From: Microcella sp.
Lineage (GTDB): Bacteria > Actinomycetota > Actinomycetes > Actinomycetales > Microbacteriaceae
Length of the DNA stretch: 14,898 bases
Assembly: GCA_020216895.1 (NCBI GenBank)
Contig: JAIWOM010000012.1
Span: 1-14,898 of the forward strand
Direction: 5' to 3'
Shown one piece after another: positions 7,793 to 14,046 of this stretch (its first letter is position 1; the number at the start of each line of letters is the position of its first letter). The notes under the pieces are model-generated. The model was given only the letters and a program-made list of their open reading frames with translations, did not search any database and was not told the DNA's origin. The position numbers and the translations under genes are program-made.

Positions 7793-8737
7793 GTGACGAC
7801 GAGCGATCTGTTCCGCGACGGGCGGCTGCTGGTGGTCGCCTTCGAGGGCTGGAACGACGCCGGCGAGGCCGCGAGCGGCGCCGTGCGCGCCCTCAAGGAC
7901 GTGCTCGATGTCGAACCGATCGCCGACATCGACCCGGAGGACTACTACGACTTCCAGCTGATCCGCCCGCACGTCGAGTTCGACGACGACGGTCGCCGCC
8001 GGCTGCGCTGGCCCGGCGTCACCCTCTACGGCCCGGTCGGCGACGACGGGATGCCCCGCTCGACCACCCCGCCGGTCGAGCCCGCCGCCGCGGGCCTCGA
8101 TGTCTCGGGTGCCAACCACGACAACATCTACCTGCTGCTCGGCTCGGAGCCGTCGCGCGGCTGGCGCACTTTCGCCACCGAGACCATCGACAAGGCGCTG
8201 GCCGCCGACATCACCGGGGTGATCCTCTTGGGGGCGCTGCTCGCCGATGTGCCCCACACCCGACCGATCGCCGTTCACGTCTCGAGCGAGAATCCGCAGG
8301 TGCGCGAAGAGCTGCAGGTCGAGCGCAGCAGCTACGAGGGGCCCGTGGGCATCTTGAGCGTGATCGCGGCGATGGCCGAGGAGGTCGGGATTCCGACGAT
8401 CTCGCTGTGGGCATCCGTGCCCCACTACGTGCACAACGCGCCCTCGCCCAAGGCGACGCTCGCCCTGCTCGACAAGCTCGAGGAGCTCGTCGACGTCGTC
8501 ATCCCTCGCGGCGACCTGCTCGACGAGGCGCGCGAGTGGGAGGAGGGCATCGACGCCCTCGCCGCCGACGACGACGAGATGCGGTCGTACATCGAGCAGC
8601 TCGAGCGCGCGCGCGACGCCGTCGAGGCGCCCGAGGCGAGCGGCGAGGCGATCGCGCAGGAGTTCGAGCGCTACCTGCGCAAGCGCGACGACGAACCCGG
8701 CGGTTCTGCGGCGCCCGACAGGCCCGGCGCCGGCTGA
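7793..8737 (+). CDS. PAC2 family protein (proteasome-assembly-chaperone-like)
   Basis: This is a conserved actinobacterial protein of the PAC2 fold, related to archaeal/eukaryotic proteasome assembly chaperones and to M. tuberculosis Rv2125; its biochemical role in bacteria is not established. The 314-residue product begins at a GTG preceded by GGAGGG with a nine-base spacer. Visible features include the early VVAFEGWNDAGEAASGAV stretch, VILLGALLADVPHTRP, SSYEGPVGILSVIA, and SLWASVPHYVHNAPSPKATLALL. An acidic helical C-terminal region (about 230-300) contains EAREWEEGIDALAADDDE, typical of the family. An ATG 60 bases upstream in frame is rejected because it lies in the promoter/hairpin region. 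The gene diverges from the HAD-trmI operon, and no proteasome gene is in the window. Confidence 0.9.
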   Translation: MTTSDLFRDGRLLVVAFEGWNDAGEAASGAVRALKDVLDVEPIADIDPEDYYDFQLIRPHVEFDDDGRRRLRWPGVTLYGPVGDDGMPRSTTPPVEPAAAGLDVSGANHDNIYLLLGSEPSRGWRTFATETIDKALAADITGVILLGALLADVPHTRPIAVHVSSENPQVREELQVERSSYEGPVGILSVIAAMAEEVGIPTISLWASVPHYVHNAPSPKATLALLDKLEELVDVVIPRGDLLDEAREWEEGIDALAADDDEMRSYIEQLERARDAVEAPEASGEAIAQEFERYLRKRDDEPGGSAAPDRPGAG

Positions 8738-8882
8738 GGCGGACCGCCGCCCGCGGGTCGCGTCTCGGTGTCGCGCAGCCCCGCTGTTTCGCGGCGCACC
8801 TCGGTGTGTCGTCCGGTCTGGGCGGCGTGTCGCGCGGAACTGCGGGCGTGAGCGACACCCGCCGCGGACAGCTCGAGCGCTG
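8738..8882. other. Non-coding spacer downstream of the PAC2 gene
   Basis: No convincing gene is seen; short frames here lack ribosome binding sites and recognisable sequence. It contains the inverted repeat GCGGGCGTGAGCG/ACACCCGC (8842-8862), a possible weak terminator for the PAC2 gene without a T-tract. The 11-base string GGCGTGTCGCG near 8825 is the reverse complement of part of the adjacent repeat and might be a decayed inverted fragment of it. Confidence 0.5.
8842..8862 (+). terminator. Possible weak hairpin terminator after the PAC2 gene
   Basis: GCGGGCGT (8842-8849) can pair with ACACCCGC (8855-8862), with one G-T wobble, around a five-base loop. No T-tract follows, so this is a tentative call based on position about 105 bp after the PAC2 stop. 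Confidence 0.25.
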
Positions 8883-9002
8883 ATCTCCACAACTCAGGGG
8901 TGGAGCTGCAGTGCGGGCCGCGACACGCCGGTTGAGCATCCCGATGCCGCCCTGGACGGCACCATTTCCTGAATTGTGGAGATGAACGGATGCTCGCGCG
9001 GG
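8883..9002 (+). repeat. Dispersed repeat copy 1 with inverted termini (MITE- or REP-like)
   Basis: A 120-bp block closely resembles the block at 9363-9482. It contains a 101-bp unit (8883-8983) bounded by ATCTCCACAACTCAGG on the left and CCTGAATTGTGGAGAT on the right. These arms are inverted repeats matching at 15 of 16 positions. Downstream, GGATGCTCGCGCGGG is shared with the second copy. An internal GAGCATCC (8935-8942) is the inverse of GGATGCTC (8988-8995). No target-site duplication is obvious. The interior has no coding capacity. Confidence 0.8.
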
Positions 9003-9034
9003 CCGCGATTGGGCGTGAGCGACCGCATTGGGCT

Positions 9035-9304
9035 CTATTCGGAGGGCGTCAACATCGGCTGGACGATGAGGTAGAAGACCGCGAACAGACCGAAGAACAG
9101 CAACACGCCGCCGCCGATGCGCCACTGGATCACCTGCGACTCCGCCATGGCTCGCCGCTCGTTCTTCGCCTGCCCAGCCGCTCGAAAGAGAGCCGCATTG
9201 AACCTCATTAGCGACCGGGGTGCAAAGAGACCGACGATGCCAACGAATGCGAGCGTTCCGGTAACGAACCAGTGGATGATCGGCGCTGATTCCACGACTG
9301 ACAC
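9035..9304 (-). CDS. Small two-helix membrane protein of unknown function
   Basis: The product is 89 residues from the GTG at 9304, or 86 from the GTG at 9295; upstream the frame is closed by a stop at 9308-9310, so no longer start exists. Two hydrophobic segments are clear: about 10-28 (IHWFVTGTLAFVGIVGLFA) and 64-83 (GGGVLLFFGLFAVFYLIV). A basic polar linker (RSLMRFNAALFRAAGQAKNERR) joins them. The layout resembles small DUF6199-like proteins (helix, P..L.R.N linker, R.GG, helix), but that is only an impression. GAAGG lies upstream, giving about an 11-base spacer to the second GTG. The coding stretch is lower in GC than its neighbours (about 57% over 9181-9300, versus about 70% in uppP). 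It lies between two direct repeats, which suggests acquisition. Confidence 0.7.
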   Translation of the reverse strand: MSVVESAPIIHWFVTGTLAFVGIVGLFAPRSLMRFNAALFRAAGQAKNERRAMAESQVIQWRIGGGVLLFFGLFAVFYLIVQPMLTPSE

Positions 9305-9318
9305 CCTTCACGACGCGA

Positions 9319-9342
9319 GCGAGAATCCAGGGTCATTCTCGC
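9319..9342 (-). promoter_or_regulatory. Perfect inverted repeat upstream of the small membrane protein gene
   Basis: GCGAGAAT (9319-9326) and ATTCTCGC (9335-9342) are perfect 8-bp inverted arms around an 8-base centre. The site lies 15-38 bp upstream of the GTG at 9304. The position fits a dimeric repressor operator or a leader hairpin; no regulator gene is next to it. Confidence 0.45.
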
Positions 9343-9362
9343 ACCCGCCACCATCTGCGGGT

Positions 9363-9482
9363 ATCTCCACAACTCAGGAGTCGAGCTTCGTTGCAGGCCG
9401 CGACACGCCGGTGGTGCATCCCGAGCCCACATCTGACGCAACCATCTCCTGAATAGTGAAGATAAGGGGATGCTCGCGCGGG
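9363..9482 (+). repeat. Dispersed repeat copy 2 with inverted termini
   Basis: This block aligns without gaps to 8883-9002 at an offset of exactly 480 bp. Its 101-bp unit (9363-9463) begins with the identical ATCTCCACAACTCAGG and ends with CCTGAATAGTGAAGAT, matching the inverted left arm at 13 of 16 positions. Internally GGCCGCGACACGCCGGT and GCATCCCGA are shared with copy 1, whereas the stretch after them has diverged. GGATGCTCGCGCGGG again closes the block. It ends 24 bp from the uppP stop codon. Confidence 0.8.
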
Positions 9483-9505
9483 GTCGCGCGCGAGCGCGCG
9501 CCGCG

Positions 9506-10372
9506 CTACAGCGGGTCGAGCACGCCCGTCGAGAGCAGCACGAGCAGGGTGCCGCCGAGCAGCAGGCGGTAGATCACGAAGGGAAGGAACGAGCGCTTCG
9601 AGATGTAGGCCATGAGCCCGGCGATGACCGCGAGGCCGACGCCGAAGGCGACGACCGTCGCCGCCGCGATCTCGACCCAGCCGAAGGGGCTCGTGCCGGG
9701 CTCGCGGATCGCCGTCACGAGCTCGTAGAGACCGCTGCCGAAGACCGCCGGCACGGCGAGCAGGAAGGCGTAGCGCGCGGCGGCCGGACGGGTGTAGCCG
9801 AGCGCGAGCCCCATCGTCGTCGTCGCACCGGAGCGCGAGACGCCCGGGATGAGCGCGAGGGTCTGCGCGAACCCGTAGGCGAGCCCGTGCGGGTAGGTGA
9901 GATCGGTGAGCTCGCGCGTGCGCCGGCCGAGCCAGTCGGCGAGCCCGAGCAGCAGGCCGAACACGATGAGGACGATGGCGACGAGCCAGAGCGAGCGGAA
10001 CGTCTCTCGGATGTACTCCTGCGCGAGGAAGCCGACGATGACGATCGGCAGCGTGCCGATGATGATGAGCCACCCCATGCGCACGTCGGGGTCGTCGCGC
10101 GGAACGCCGCGCTCGCCGCCCTCGGCGTGCGAGCCCGACCGCGGACCCAACGATCGGAACCACTTCCCGATGATGCGGCTGATGTCCTTCCAGAAGTAGA
10201 GCAGCACCGCCAGCTCGGTGCCGAGCTGCGTGATGGCGGTGAACGTCGCCCCCGGGTCGGTGGCGCTCGGCAGGAACTCCCCCGCGATGCGCAGGTGCGC
10301 GCTCGATGAGATCGGCAGGAACTCGGTGAGGCCCTGGATGAGGCCGAGGATGATCGCGTCGAGCAGGTTCAT
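9506..10372 (-). CDS. uppP: Undecaprenyl-diphosphatase UppP (BacA family)
   Basis: This membrane enzyme dephosphorylates undecaprenyl diphosphate to recycle the lipid carrier for cell wall synthesis; its overexpression confers bacitracin resistance in other bacteria. The 288-residue product is highly hydrophobic with about eight helices. The two signature boxes are intact: [14 protein letters not shown] (13-26, with Glu17 and His26) and [11 protein letters not shown] (176-186, with Arg180). A polar loop (about 73-98, [12 protein letters not shown]) is somewhat long. The ATG at 10372 has AGGAGA about ten bases upstream. It lies 27 bp downstream of the M20 peptidase stop, so the two are probably co-transcribed. 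Beyond its stop lies a GC-only inverted repeat (around 9486-9500) and then repeat copy 2. Confidence 0.95.
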   Translation of the reverse strand: MNLLDAIILGLIQGLTEFLPISSSAHLRIAGEFLPSATDPGATFTAITQLGTELAVLLYFWKDISRIIGKWFRSLGPRSGSHAEGGERGVPRDDPDVRMGWLIIIGTLPIVIVGFLAQEYIRETFRSLWLVAIVLIVFGLLLGLADWLGRRTRELTDLTYPHGLAYGFAQTLALIPGVSRSGATTTMGLALGYTRPAAARYAFLLAVPAVFGSGLYELVTAIREPGTSPFGWVEIAAATVVAFGVGLAVIAGLMAYISKRSFLPFVIYRLLLGGTLLVLLSTGVLDPL

Positions 10373-10399
10373 GGGGCGGGGTTCTCCTGTGCGGCGATC

Positions 10400-11758
10400 T
10401 CAGTAGCGGGTGAGCAGATCGGTGAGGGCACGATGGCCGAAGTCGAGGGCCGCGAGCGGCACGCGCTCGTCGACCCCGTGGAACATCGCCGGGAAGTCGA
10501 GCTCGGGGGTCAGCTGCAGCGGCGCGAAGCCGTAGCCGGTGATGCCGAGCAGGCTGAGCGCCTTGTTGTCGGTGCCGCCGCTCAGCAGGTAGGGCAGCAC
10601 GTCAGCCTCCGGGTCGTGGTGGCGCAGCGTGTCAACCATGGCCTCGACGAGGTCGCCGGCGAAGGGGTTCTCCAGCCCGACATCCCGATGCATGACGACG
10701 ACCTCGATGTCGTCGCCCACGAGCTCGCGCACCTCGGCGAGCACCGCGTCCTCCTCCCCCGGCAGGGTGCGGATGTCGATGAGCGCCTCGGCCCGGTCGG
10801 GGATCACATTGTGCTTGTAGCCCGCCTGCAGCAGCGTCGGATTGCTCGTCGTTCGGATCGTCGCGGTGAGGAAGCCCGCCGCGGTGCCCGAGCGCAGCAG
10901 CAGCTCGTCGGGCCCGAGCTGCTCGGGGTCGACGTCGAGGATGCGCGCGAGCTCGGCCAGCAGTTGTCGTGTCGTGGCGGTGAGGTGCAGCGGCCACTGA
11001 CGGCGGCCGAGCGCCGCCACCGCCTCGGCAAGCTTCGTGACGGCGTTGTTCGTGATCACCCGCGAGCCGTGGGCTGCCGTGCCCCGGGCGACGAGCTTGA
11101 TCCAGACCAGGGCCTTCTCGCCGGTCTGCAGCAGGTACGCGCGGCGGCCGTCAACGTCGACCGAGTAGCCGCCGACCTCGCTGATCGCCTCCGTCGCGCC
11201 GGCGAACAGCTGCGGATGCTCGGTGACCAGGTGGTGCGAGCCGTAGACCCCGCCGTTCTCCTCATCCGAGAAGAACGCGATGACGAGATCGCGGTTCGGC
11301 CCGCCGCTCTCGATGACCTCCCGCAGCGCGGTCAGCATCATCGCGTCCATGTCCTTCATGTCGACCGCACCGCGGCCCCACAGCATGCCGTCGCGCACGA
11401 CCCCGCCGAAAGGGTCGACGCTCCAGTTCTCCGGGTCGGCAGGCACGACGTCGAGGTGGCCGTGCACGACGAGCGCCGGGCGCTCGCCGCGAGATCGATC
11501 GACGTGATGCTCGTACCGCCCCGCGACACGCGCGACGACGCTCGTGCGCCCCGGGGCGGCGTCGATCAGCACCGGGTCGAGCCCGAGGGCCCGCAGCTCG
11601 GCCTCGACGTACCCGGCGGCCTCGGTCTCGCCGTTGCTGCGGCCCTCGCCGTAGTTCGTCGTGTCGAACCGGATCAGGTCGCGGGCGATGCGGGCGGTGC
11701 GGCTGAGGGTCGCGCCGTCGGGGTGCTCGCGCTCCGCATCCTGGGCCATGTCGTCCAC
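10400..11758 (-). CDS. M20-family zinc metallopeptidase/dipeptidase
   Basis: This is a cytosolic di-zinc hydrolase of the ArgE/DapE/carboxypeptidase G2 family, probably a dipeptidase or amidohydrolase of unknown substrate. From the GTG at 11758 the product is 452 residues; an ATG three codons later is equally possible, and neither has a strong ribosome binding site. Metal and catalytic residues are present: HGHLDVVP (His101, Asp103), GRGAVDMKD (Asp133), FSDEENGG (Glu166, Glu167), SEVGG, and near the C-terminus MFHGVDERV. A dimerisation (lid) domain lies in the middle, about 210-330, starting with LVARGTAAHGSRV. M. tuberculosis Rv2141c is a likely relative, and it also lies close to uppP (Rv2136c). 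The 5' end faces the divergent tRNA-Leu gene. Confidence 0.9.
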   Translation of the reverse strand: MDDMAQDAEREHPDGATLSRTARIARDLIRFDTTNYGEGRSNGETEAAGYVEAELRALGLDPVLIDAAPGRTSVVARVAGRYEHHVDRSRGERPALVVHGHLDVVPADPENWSVDPFGGVVRDGMLWGRGAVDMKDMDAMMLTALREVIESGGPNRDLVIAFFSDEENGGVYGSHHLVTEHPQLFAGATEAISEVGGYSVDVDGRRAYLLQTGEKALVWIKLVARGTAAHGSRVITNNAVTKLAEAVAALGRRQWPLHLTATTRQLLAELARILDVDPEQLGPDELLLRSGTAAGFLTATIRTTSNPTLLQAGYKHNVIPDRAEALIDIRTLPGEEDAVLAEVRELVGDDIEVVVMHRDVGLENPFAGDLVEAMVDTLRHHDPEADVLPYLLSGGTDNKALSLLGITGYGFAPLQLTPELDFPAMFHGVDERVPLAALDFGHRALTDLLTRY

Positions 11759-11793
11759 GCTACCGGGCGCGGCAGGCGCGTTCTCATTCGTGC

Positions 11794-11799
11794 TAATGT
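11794..11799 (+). promoter_or_regulatory. Candidate -10 element for tRNA-Leu
   Basis: TAATGT fits TANNNT and lies about 40 bp before the mature tRNA 5' end, a normal distance for a short processed leader. No clear -35 is seen. Confidence 0.35.
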
Positions 11800-11839
11800 C
11801 GTCTCCGGTCGCGCCGCCTCGGCGCTCGCGACCAGACCA

Positions 11840-11924
11840 GCGCGGGTGGCGGAATTGGCAGACGCGCTAGCTTGAGGTGCTAGTGCCCGTATAGGGCGTG
11901 GGGGTTCAAGTCCCCCCTCGCGCA
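11840..11924 (+). tRNA. tRNA-Leu (anticodon GAG)
   Basis: An 85-base class II tRNA folds cleanly. The acceptor arm GCGCGGG pairs with CTCGCGC (one G-T wobble) before discriminator A. D-stem GCG/CGC follows. The anticodon stem CTAGC/GCTAG holds loop TTGAGGT, with anticodon GAG at 11874-11876. The long variable arm GCCC/GGGC is typical of Leu, and the T-arm is GGGGG/CCCCC with loop TTCAAGT. It decodes CUC and, by wobble, CUU. CCA is not encoded. The gene is followed eight bases later by a strong hairpin. Confidence 0.95.
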
Positions 11925-11932
11925 CGCTGGTC

Positions 11933-11965
11933 GGAATGGCCCCGGAGAATCTCCGGGGCCATTCC
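11933..11965 (+). terminator. Strong hairpin terminator after tRNA-Leu
   Basis: GGAATGGCCCCGGAG and CTCCGGGGCCATTCC form a perfect 15-bp stem around the loop AAT. The hairpin begins eight bases after the tRNA 3' end. Only a short, interrupted pyrimidine stretch (GCGTCTCCCCC) follows, as is common for terminators in very GC-rich genomes. It also insulates the downstream gene, which appears to have its own promoter. Confidence 0.85.
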
Positions 11966-12056
11966 GCGTCTCCCCCGCGCGATCCGGCGTGCAGCGCCTC
12001 GCGACGTGCGCTCTGAACCCGTGACTTTCGGCCCTTCCGGCCTGCGGGAGCGTGGT

Positions 12057-12062
12057 TATGGT
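12057..12062 (+). promoter_or_regulatory. Candidate -10 element for the GmrSD-like gene (leaderless)
   Basis: TATGGT (TANNNT) is followed by six bases, GGGGCC, and then the ATG. A start at the usual distance would coincide with the A of the ATG, giving a leaderless message. No separate ribosome binding site is needed on this reading, although GGTGGGG could serve as a poor one. Confidence 0.4.
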
Positions 12063-12068
12063 GGGGCC

Positions 12069-13763
12069 ATGAGGATCCGTGTTCTCGATCTGACCGAGCT
12101 GTTCGGGCGGACCGTGCACCTGCGCTCGCCCGACTTCCTCGGCCCCTCGCGCTGGGCCCAGTTCGAGGCCGTGCGCGAGACCTGGGCCGAGCTCGCGCGC
12201 CTCGCCGAAGGGGACCCGGTCGTAGGCGATGAGGCCGAGACGATCTTCGGTGGAGCGATCGTGCTGCTCTCCCCGACCCGCACGCGGCCGGGCCTCGACG
12301 AGGCGATCATCGTCGACGGACGCCACCGACTGGTCGCGTGGCAGCTCATCATCGATGCCGCCCGACGCGCGATGGCCGACCAGGGAGCGACGATGGTCGC
12401 CCGCACGCTCGAGGAGCTTCTCGTGAACCCCTCCAGCGCCGTCGCCGATGAGGAGCGCCGGCACGTCGTGTTGCCGAGCCGCGAGGACCGCGAGGAGTTC
12501 ATCGACCGCCTGACGCTCGACGTGCGGCTGCTGCAGCCGGGCCAGTGGGGAGCCTCCGGCATCACGGCGGCCCACGCGTGGCTGATCGACGCGGCACGCG
12601 GCTGGCTGGAGGGCGGCGACTCGATGGATCGGGCTCAGCGGCTCGCGCGCGTGATCCAGCACCGGCTGCGCGTCATCGTCATCGAGGCGCGGCCGGTCGA
12701 CAACCCCCTGCGGATCGCTCGCCAGTTGGCGGATGGCGGCACACCGGTCACGTCGGTGGCCATCATCGGCCAGACCCTCCTCGATGCCCTCGAGCTGCCG
12801 GAGGATGCCTCCGGGCGGGCGTACCAGGCGTTCCTCGCCCCGTTCGCGGACTCCTGGTGGGCTGAGCCGGCCGACGGGCGGCCGGGCACCGAATCACGAC
12901 TCGAGCAGCTCGCGCGCGCCTGGGTGATGGCGCGCACCCTGCGGGTGGTCACCGGCAGCGAACTCGCCCCGGCGTTCCACCGGTACCTGCACCTCAGCAC
13001 CGGTCAGCCCCTCGACCTCATGGGTCGGCTCCGCACGGAGGGTGGACTCGTCCGCGAGCTGGCCGAGGCCGGGCGCGATCCGGCGCGCGCCGAGGATGTC
13101 CGCGCGCGCTTCCTCGACCGGATGGGCGTGCTCGGGTGCGCGGAGGCCATCGCCGTGCTGCTCTGGCTCGAATCCGATGAGCGCCGTTCCGTGCCCGAGG
13201 CGGAGAAGCTCGCCGTGCTCGCCCTGCTCGAGGGCTGGGTCGTCCGTCGCGTTCTCACCGGGCTGCCGGTCTCCGGGGCCGGAACCGGGTGGCAGACCAT
13301 CTTCAGCACCCTCGCCCAGGGCCCCGCCGTCGATCTGGTCGGCCGCATCCTCCGTACGCGGATCGACGACGAGGCGCACTACTGGCCGTCGGATGACGAC
13401 CTGCGGCTCGTCCTGCCCGCTCGACCGATCGCGCTCGAGCTGCCGGAGAGCGCCGCGCGCGTGCTCATGGAGGGGATCACGGAGGCGACCGTGGGGGCGG
13501 GTGCCGTCCGGCGCGGAGCCTCCCGCGTGGTGCTGCTGCACGCGGAGCCGGGGGGCGACGACGCGGTCGCCCCGATGCTGCGGTTCGTGCTCGGCAACCT
13601 GACCCTGAGTGAGGCCCCGGTCGTCGATCCGGACGGCGACGTCTCGCAGCGCACGGCCGCGCTCATCGAGCGTGTGATCAGGCTGTGGCCGGCTCCTCCG
13701 CCGCCGACGCGGCCCGGCGCTGCAGCTCCCGCTCCCGGTTTGCCAGGAACAGCGGGAACGTGA
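12069..13763 (+). CDS. Degenerate GmrSD-like protein (DUF262 + DUF1524 scaffold), function unknown
   Basis: I read this 564-residue protein as a full-length but catalytically eroded relative of GmrSD type IV restriction enzymes. The N-terminal part follows the DUF262 layout: DLTELFG (7-13), an EAVRETWAELARLAEGD helix, FGGAIVL (60-66), then IIVDGRHRLVAWQLIIDA (80-97), where the family has DGQQRLTT. The ESLNxRGxxLxxxDLxRN region reads IARQLADGGTPVTSVAIIGQ (216-235). The C-terminal scaffold is also recognisable: LLEGWVVRRVLTGLP (386-400), WPSDDDLR (439-446), LHAEP (490-494) where EHxxP is usual, LGNLTL (508-513) and the closing RVIRLWP (535-541). The NSxLSNxxFxxK segment is missing. A long upstream frame runs into the tRNA, so I chose the ATG at 12069. 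The Pro/Ala tail overlaps the convergent DUF2834 gene. Family placement is from motif order, not a search. Confidence 0.7.
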   Translation: MRIRVLDLTELFGRTVHLRSPDFLGPSRWAQFEAVRETWAELARLAEGDPVVGDEAETIFGGAIVLLSPTRTRPGLDEAIIVDGRHRLVAWQLIIDAARRAMADQGATMVARTLEELLVNPSSAVADEERRHVVLPSREDREEFIDRLTLDVRLLQPGQWGASGITAAHAWLIDAARGWLEGGDSMDRAQRLARVIQHRLRVIVIEARPVDNPLRIARQLADGGTPVTSVAIIGQTLLDALELPEDASGRAYQAFLAPFADSWWAEPADGRPGTESRLEQLARAWVMARTLRVVTGSELAPAFHRYLHLSTGQPLDLMGRLRTEGGLVRELAEAGRDPARAEDVRARFLDRMGVLGCAEAIAVLLWLESDERRSVPEAEKLAVLALLEGWVVRRVLTGLPVSGAGTGWQTIFSTLAQGPAVDLVGRILRTRIDDEAHYWPSDDDLRLVLPARPIALELPESAARVLMEGITEATVGAGAVRRGASRVVLLHAEPGGDDAVAPMLRFVLGNLTLSEAPVVDPDGDVSQRTAALIERVIRLWPAPPPPTRPGAAAPAPGLPGTAGT

Positions 13764-14037
13764 ACGCGATCGCCGTGAGGCCCGAGAAGACGATGTAGGC
13801 CCAGAGGTGGCGCATGCCCAGGCGGCGCCCCTCGATGACGATGAAGGCGCATCCGGCGACTGCCATGATGAGCAGGTCCATCGTGAGCGAGCTGACCGCC
13901 GGGCCGCTGCCGAACCAGTCGCCGAAGAAGTCGTTGCGCTCGATGATGGCGATGACGTTGTAGGTCCAGGTGCCGACGAGGCCGGCGATCGCGAGGATGA
14001 GGAACACGATGGCGCGAGGATTCCAGTGACGGGTCAT
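13678..14037 (-). CDS. DUF2834-like small integral membrane protein
   Basis: The 119-residue product has three clear membrane segments: about 9-30 (AIVFLILAIAGLVGTWTYNVIA), 52-70 (LTMDLLIMAVAGCAFIVIE) and 78-100 (HLWAYIVFSGLTAIAFTFPLFLA). Landmarks seen in DUF2834 proteins are the DLLIMA..AFIVIEGRRLGMRHLWAY stretch and a final PLFLANRE before a charged tail. Function is unknown. I chose the ATG at 14037; the longer frame upstream is antisense to the FolC-like gene. No ribosome binding site is seen. CACAAT six bases upstream is a possible but weak -10 for a leaderless message. The last 86 bp overlap the 3' end of the convergent GmrSD-like gene. Confidence 0.8.
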   Translation of the reverse strand: MTRHWNPRAIVFLILAIAGLVGTWTYNVIAIIERNDFFGDWFGSGPAVSSLTMDLLIMAVAGCAFIVIEGRRLGMRHLWAYIVFSGLTAIAFTFPLFLANRERELQRRAASAAEEPATA

Positions 14038-14046
14038 GACGCCATT

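Noticed and set aside
7785..7796. Mini-ORF ATG ACC GGG TGA overlapping the PAC2 start
   Set aside because: The ribosome binding site GGAGGG lies directly against this ATG with no spacer, whereas its spacing to the GTG at 7793 is normal.
7718..8890. Long N-terminal extension of the HAD protein
   Set aside because: The extension is antisense to the PAC2 gene and spans the divergent promoter region. The HAD motif I is already 12 residues from the GTG at 7717.
8883..8898. DnaA-box-like sequence (TCTCCACA) in the repeat arms
   Set aside because: It differs from TTATCCACA at important positions and occurs only as part of the inverted arms; no cluster of boxes or AT-rich region suggests an origin.
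9486..9500. GC-only inverted repeat just after uppP as a terminator
   Set aside because: Alternating GCGCGC of this kind arises easily by chance in such GC-rich DNA, and no T-tract follows on the minus strand.
11840..11924. tRNA-Leu as an integration site with an att duplication
   Set aside because: I looked for a second copy of the tRNA 3' end (GTTCAAGTCCCCCCTCGCGC) in the window and saw none. There is also no integrase gene.
11898..12068. Upstream extension of the GmrSD-like frame
   Set aside because: It would begin inside tRNA-Leu and read through the terminator hairpin; the family-like sequence starts at the ATG at 12069.
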